A stretch of DNA of 64,000 nucleotides from Kitasatospora sp. MAP5-34 (GTDB lineage Bacteria; Actinomycetota; Actinomycetes; Streptomycetales; Streptomycetaceae). Positions 60,606 to 64,000 of this stretch are shown here, in pieces. The stretch is taken from contig NZ_JARXZC010000015.1 in assembly GCF_029894335.1 (NCBI RefSeq), positions 62,001-126,000 of the forward strand. The letters run 5' to 3'. The position numbers and the translations under genes are program-made. Numbering within the stretch: position 1 is the first letter of the stretch; every line of letters starts with the position of its first letter. The notes beneath the pieces are model-generated. The model was given only the letters and a program-made list of their open reading frames with translations, was not told the origin of the DNA and did not search any database.

Positions 60606-61421
60606 ATGTCCGGATCGCAGATCACACTGCTCGGCGCCATCGCCGGGTTCACCATCTACCTGGGCCTGCCCATAGGCCGGCTCCAGCGGCCTGCGCCCCG
60701 CTTGAAGGCCGCTCTGAACGCCCTGGCCATCGGCATCCTGACCTTCCTGATCTGGGACGTCCTCACCCACGCCTGGGATCCGACCGACAAGGCGCTGTCC
60801 GACCACAGGTGGGGCACCGCCGCCCTCGGCGGCGGCGTGCTCTTCGTCGGCCTCGCGATCGGCATGGCCGGCCTGGTCTACTACGACCGCTACAACGGCC
60901 GGCGCCGCGCCGCCGCTGCCGAGCGCGCGGCGGCCGACCCGGTCGGCGCCGGGGCGGTGCACTCGCAGCCTCTCCAGCTCGCCTGGATGATCGCCACCGG
61001 CATCGGCCTGCACAACTTCGCCGAGGGGCTGGCCATCGGCAACTCCGCCGCGCAGGGCCAGCTGTCGCTCGCCGTACTGCTCGTGATCGGCTTCGGGCTG
61101 CACAACGCCACCGAGGGCTTCGGCATCGTGGCGCCGCTCGCCGGTGAGGGCACCCGGCCGTCCTGGGGCACGCTCGGCCTGCTCGGCCTGGTCGGCGGCG
61201 GGCCCACCTTCGCGGGCACGCTCATCGGCCAGCACCTCGTCAACGACACCCTCAGCATCGCCTTCCTCGGGCTCGCCGCCGGGTCCATCCTCTACGTCGT
61301 CATCGAGCTGCTCGCCGTCGCGCGGCGCGCCAACCTCAAGGAACTCACCACCTGGATGATCCTCGGCGGTCTGCTCCTCGGTTTCACCACCGACGCCATC
61401 GTCACCGCCGCCGGCGCCTGA
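60606..61421 (+). CDS. ZIP-family metal transporter
   Basis: A 271-residue ZIP transporter with about eight helices, importing zinc, iron or manganese. Metal-site helices are visible: GIGLHNFAEGLAIG (helix 4) and GFGLHNATEGFGI (helix 5). A basic loop (about 95-120) links helices 3 and 4. GGAG precedes the ATG by five bases. The iron-box-like promoter suggests iron or manganese control rather than zinc control. Confidence 0.92.
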   Translation: MSGSQITLLGAIAGFTIYLGLPIGRLQRPAPRLKAALNALAIGILTFLIWDVLTHAWDPTDKALSDHRWGTAALGGGVLFVGLAIGMAGLVYYDRYNGRRRAAAAERAAADPVGAGAVHSQPLQLAWMIATGIGLHNFAEGLAIGNSAAQGQLSLAVLLVIGFGLHNATEGFGIVAPLAGEGTRPSWGTLGLLGLVGGGPTFAGTLIGQHLVNDTLSIAFLGLAAGSILYVVIELLAVARRANLKELTTWMILGGLLLGFTTDAIVTAAGA

Positions 61422-61497
61422 GCCTGGTCCCCTCGCACCCCGCCCCACCAGGGAAAACCAGATGACCCTCGCAGGCGGGGCTGCTAGCGTCCGGAAC

Positions 61498-62010
61498 ATG
61501 AGACCGGTCACCGAGGACGAGATCCGCGCATCCTTCATCAACTGCTCGAAGGGTGAAGCCCGTCGGCTGAACCTGCCGCGTGGGCTCGCCGACCTGCCCT
61601 GGGACGACCTCGACTTCCTCGGCTGGCGGGATCAGGGCGCCCCCGACCGTGGCTATCTGGTGGCCGAGCGGCCCGACGGCCTGGTCGGGATCACGCTGCG
61701 GGCCCCGACCGGGGTCCGGCGGAGCCTGCTCAGGAGCAGCCTCTGCTCGATCTGCGTGACCTCGCACGCCGGTTCGGGCGTCTCGCTGCTGACGGCCCGC
61801 AGGGCGGGCGTGGCCGGGCGGGAGGGCAACACGGTGGGCGCGTACATCTGCGCCGACCTCGCCTGCTCGCTGTACGTCCGGGGGAAGAAGAGGTCCGCGC
61901 TGGCCGAGCGCGTCTCCGAGTCACTGACCGTCGACGAGCAGATTGCCCGGACTCTGGTGAACCTCGACGCCTTCCTTGAGCAGATACTCCGGAGCACCCA
62001 GCCCGCCTGA
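61498..62010 (+). CDS. FBP-type (elongation factor G-binding) zinc-finger protein
   Basis: A 170-residue protein of the FBP C-terminal domain group related to FusB/EF-G-binding proteins. Four cysteines form a zinc-finger-like set (LCSICV and ICADLACS). FusB-type proteins bind EF-G and free stalled ribosomes from fusidic acid. No ribosome site is present; ATGACC, a 17-base spacer, TAGCGT and seven bases to the ATG suggest a leaderless transcript. A general translation role is more likely than true resistance. Confidence 0.85.
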   Translation: MRPVTEDEIRASFINCSKGEARRLNLPRGLADLPWDDLDFLGWRDQGAPDRGYLVAERPDGLVGITLRAPTGVRRSLLRSSLCSICVTSHAGSGVSLLTARRAGVAGREGNTVGAYICADLACSLYVRGKKRSALAERVSESLTVDEQIARTLVNLDAFLEQILRSTQPA

Positions 62011-62040
62011 GCCGCTCGACCTGAGCTGCTCCGGCGGGAG

Positions 62041-62079
62041 CTTCACGGCGGCGGCCCCGCCCTGGCCGCCGCCGTTAAG
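62041..62079. terminator. Bidirectional terminator
   Basis: A perfect 12-bp stem ACGGCGGCGGCC / GGCCGCCGCCGT with a 7-base loop, extended by CTT / AAG across one mismatch. It lies between convergent genes. Confidence 0.8.
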
Positions 62080-62123
62080 CCGTGAACCGCCGTGAAGCCG
62101 TGCAGCCGTGAACCGCCAGGCGG

Positions 62124-63014
62124 TCAGCCGATGGTCGCCGCGTACGTCGTCTGGGTGCCGAACTTCCAACTCGGGCTGACGTTCCAGGGGTTGGGCAGCC
62201 CGGCGCCGGTGGCGTAGGCGTACCCCGCGCCACGGTTGAACGCCGTGGCCAGAGTGGTCTGCATGGCGGTGGTGTCCGGCACCCCGTACACCAGGTGCCA
62301 GAAGGCGGTGCCGCTCGGGTCGAAACCGGCGCCGGAGTAGTAGCCGGCGGTCGAGTTGAAGGTGTTCCCGCCGAGCCAGCCGGTGCCGGTGTAGTCGGCG
62401 TAGGTGCCCTCGTAGGTCACGAAGGTGTCGGCCGTGCGGTGCCCGGCCTCCAGGTAGCAGTCCGCGATGGCGGTGCCGGGGTTGTCGACCACCAGGTCGG
62501 ACACCGAGGGATCGACGCTGTTCATGGTGGTCTGCACGTACTGGCGCAGCCCGTAGTAGTAGTCGCGGACGGTGTTGTCGGTCCCGCAGTCGCGGCTGAC
62601 GACGTCGAAGAAGATGCCGTCGACGTGCAGACGCCCGTCCGTGGTTTTCAGATAGTTGTCGACCGAGGCCTGGACGGCGGCCGCCGAGCGGCTGCCATTG
62701 TCGGTGTGCACGTAGCCCAGTACGCGGGTGTGGCCACCGGAGGCCGTGACGCCCTGGCGGAGCTTGTCGGCCTGGGCCTGCCAGGTGGTGTCGAACGGCG
62801 AGTCACCGTTCCCCGGGTTGAGGATGACTATCGAGGTCGCCGGGGAGGCGGCCGTCAGATCGGCGAGCATCGGGTCGCCGGGCCATACGTAGGCGGGCAC
62901 TCCGATCTCCAGGCCACGCACGGGCGCTGCGGCCGCCGCACTGCCTGCGGCGACGGGTACGACCAGGAGTGAGCTCAGCAGGGCGGCCACAAGGCCCTTT
63001 GCTGCTCGGCGCAT
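62124..63014 (-). CDS. Secreted spherulation-specific family 4 (spherulin-4-like) protein
   Basis: A 296-residue exported protein with a Sec signal peptide (MRRAAKGLVAALLSSLLVVP, then AAAA). A TIM-barrel-like domain follows, with ASPATSIVILNPGNG, RVLGYVHTDNGSR, VDGIFFDVVS and LVVDNPGTA. These match the Spherulin4 (PF12138-type) group of glycosidase-like proteins. Two catalytic-type acids may be the Asp in IFFDVV and in VVDNPG. The ATG at 63014 has GGAGGAG six bases upstream. The function is unknown; action on a galactosaminoglycan-like polymer is conceivable from relatives. Confidence 0.85.
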   Translation of the reverse strand: MRRAAKGLVAALLSSLLVVPVAAGSAAAAAPVRGLEIGVPAYVWPGDPMLADLTAASPATSIVILNPGNGDSPFDTTWQAQADKLRQGVTASGGHTRVLGYVHTDNGSRSAAAVQASVDNYLKTTDGRLHVDGIFFDVVSRDCGTDNTVRDYYYGLRQYVQTTMNSVDPSVSDLVVDNPGTAIADCYLEAGHRTADTFVTYEGTYADYTGTGWLGGNTFNSTAGYYSGAGFDPSGTAFWHLVYGVPDTTAMQTTLATAFNRGAGYAYATGAGLPNPWNVSPSWKFGTQTTYAATIG

Positions 63015-63287
63015 GCGGTTCTCCTCCATCAAGAGTTGGTGGCGCTCTGCCACCACTGGACACTAACCCGTCGTCAGGAGTACTGCCGGGCCGTACCGGC
63101 ACGCCCCCGCACCCACCTCCGGCCCCAGAGTCCGAGCGTACCGCCGGCGAGCTCCGAGGCCAGGTCAGCAGTGCGATGGGGCATACCTGTCCAGACCACT
63201 TCCGGTGGCGTTCGGTTCCCGGGAGCAGTGCTCTCATCACTCCGGCCGATCCGGTCGCATGGCAGCTCCGCCTTGAAGCGCGGCTGC

Positions 63288-63311
63288 ATACCGGGTATAC
63301 ATACTCAGTAT
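63288..63311 (+). promoter_or_regulatory. Double 11-bp palindrome (operator)
   Basis: ATACCGGGTAT and ATACTCAGTAT are each perfect palindromes around one base and are separated by two bases, inside a larger GCATAC / GTATGC frame. Such spacing suits two regulator dimers side by side. PadR-type regulators often control MacB-like ABC operons in actinobacteria and use ATAC-GTAT-like sites, but the regulator gene is not visible here. Confidence 0.65.
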
Positions 63312-63492
63312 GCTTCGCTGATGAACCGGTCGGCCGAGGCCCCGTCAGGACGGTGACAGCCCGTCACCCGACAGGCAGGCCGGTGGGCGCCCAGTTCGCG
63401 CCCCGCGACTGCCACGTGACGCCGCCGAGCGCCACGACCAACCGTCAGCAGACCCGAGCCGGGGCACCGCCCTGCCTGGGGGACGGCCGCTC

Positions 63493-63529
63493 CGCCGGGC
63501 TCGGTTCCGCGTACGGAACAAGCCCGGCG
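63493..63529 (+). other. Stable hairpin in the ABC leader
   Basis: Outer arms CGCCGGGCT / AGCCCGGCG (9 bp) and inner arms GTTCCG / CGGAAC (6 bp, CGTA loop) are joined by a small asymmetric bulge. There is no T-run. It could slow transcription or protect the leader. Confidence 0.55.
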
Positions 63530-63590
63530 CGGAGCGAGCCGAACCAGCCCGCAGTACGAGCAGCGCACGAGCAACCCACCCACCAGCAAC

Positions 63591-63620
63591 GCACCACGAA
63601 CACCCGCACCACGAACACCC
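63591..63620. repeat. 15-bp tandem repeat, 2 copies
   Basis: GCACCACGAACACCC occurs twice head to tail, followed by GCACCAC, just upstream of the ATPase gene. Confidence 0.85.
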
Positions 63621-63691
63621 GCACCACCGAAGCCACCCGAAGCCGCCGCAGCCGCACGCCGCGCGGCAGCCACCCGAAGGAGAGCCGACCA

Positions 63692-64000
63692 GTGACAACC
63701 ACACACCTGCGGAACACGGGGGAAGCAGTCCTGCGACTGCGAGGCGTGTCCCGCGTGCACGGTCACGGCGCAGCCCAGGTACACGCCCTGCGCGGCGTGG
63801 ACCTGGCGGTGCGTCCGGGCGAGTTCGTCGCCGTGATGGGCACCAGCGGTTCGGGCAAGTCCACGCTGCTCACCATTGCCGGGGGGCTGGACAGTGCCAC
63901 CTCGGGCGAGGTGCTGGTCGAGGGACAGGAGCTGGGCGGCCTGTCCCGGAGCGCCCTGTCCGCCGTCCGCCGACGCGCGATCGGCTACGTGTTCCAGGAC
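63692..64000 (+). CDS. MacB-type ABC transporter ATPase, partial at window end
   Basis: The first 103 residues of another MacB/LolD-type ATPase. The GTG start follows GAAGGAGA, and the frame is open to the last base. Walker A is GTSGSGKS and the Q-loop begins YVFQD. It is clearly different in sequence from the three ATPases at 9-12251, so it belongs to a separate system, presumably with an FtsX-like permease further right. Confidence 0.92.
   Translation, partial: MTTTHLRNTGEAVLRLRGVSRVHGHGAAQVHALRGVDLAVRPGEFVAVMGTSGSGKSTLLTIAGGLDSATSGEVLVEGQELGGLSRSALSAVRRRAIGYVFQD

Larger units (their letters stand above)
63015..63691. other. 677-bp intergenic region before an ABC operon
   Basis: Contains the spherulin-4 gene promoter area, the double palindrome at 63288-63311, a long hairpin at 63493-63529 and a 15-bp direct repeat at 63591-63620. 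No convincing gene on either strand. The leader of the following ATPase gene would be about 370 nt if transcription starts at the palindromes. Confidence 0.65.

Noticed and set aside
1..64000. CRISPR arrays, tRNA or rRNA genes, insertion sequences
   Set aside because: No spaced repeat array, tRNA T-loop signature, rRNA-like stretch or transposase was seen. The tandem repeats present are short and contiguous, and the large duplication has no transposase at its edges.

Overview
High-GC actinobacterial chromosome, most likely Streptomycetaceae (Streptomyces or Kitasatospora). The indications are strong third-position G+C, frequent GTG/TTG starts, stop/start overlaps (ATGA, GTGA, TTGA), probable leaderless genes, twin-arginine and lipobox exports, and a Pls-type membrane NRPS. 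No tRNA, rRNA, CRISPR array, transposase or replication origin was recognised. All calls come from reading the sequence; no database search was run.

Layout. (1) 1-12251: a tandemly duplicated MacB/FtsX-type ABC transporter locus. Unit 2 is complete: a divergent ATPase, two large FtsX-like permeases and a downstream ATPase. Unit 1 has the same order, but its first permease is reduced to a 233-bp scar and its last ATPase is cut off after about 23 bp. (2) 12329-22872: a compact gene set that looks like an undescribed biosynthetic cluster. Eight leftward genes encode a PLP aldolase, a stand-alone condensation-domain protein, an AurF-like diiron oxygenase, a free carrier protein, an aminoacyl-tRNA-synthetase-like amino acid:carrier protein ligase, agmatine deiminase, a 299-residue protein of unknown function and homospermidine synthase. 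A divergent MFS exporter and an arginase-family ureohydrolase complete it. Polyamine supply, a carrier-loaded amino acid, an oxygenase and an amide-forming domain suggest an oxidised aminoacyl-polyamine product. (3) 23010-36200: Tat-exported phospholipase C, a SigE-type sigma factor with a membrane partner, a KimA-like transporter fused to an OB-fold, an LCP protein, secreted proteins and a GT39-type glycosyltransferase. (4) 36421-43243: membrane, secreted and metabolic genes, including an unlinked gltD. (5) 43477-50915: YchJ and S4-domain proteins, a MarR-controlled DrrAB-type exporter, and a 1357-residue Pls-family A-T-membrane synthetase whose adenylation pocket reads as lysine-like. (6) 51204-63014: mostly single housekeeping and secreted genes, including an unlinked hemC and a ZIP transporter behind an iron-box-like promoter. 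(7) 63288-64000: a double palindromic operator and the start of another MacB-type ATPase running off the window.

The most interesting region is 12329-22872. The carrier protein and its ligase overlap, the diiron oxygenase gene ends one base before the carrier gene, and the polyamine enzymes follow in the same apparent transcript. These parts are known separately; I know of no described pathway that combines them.
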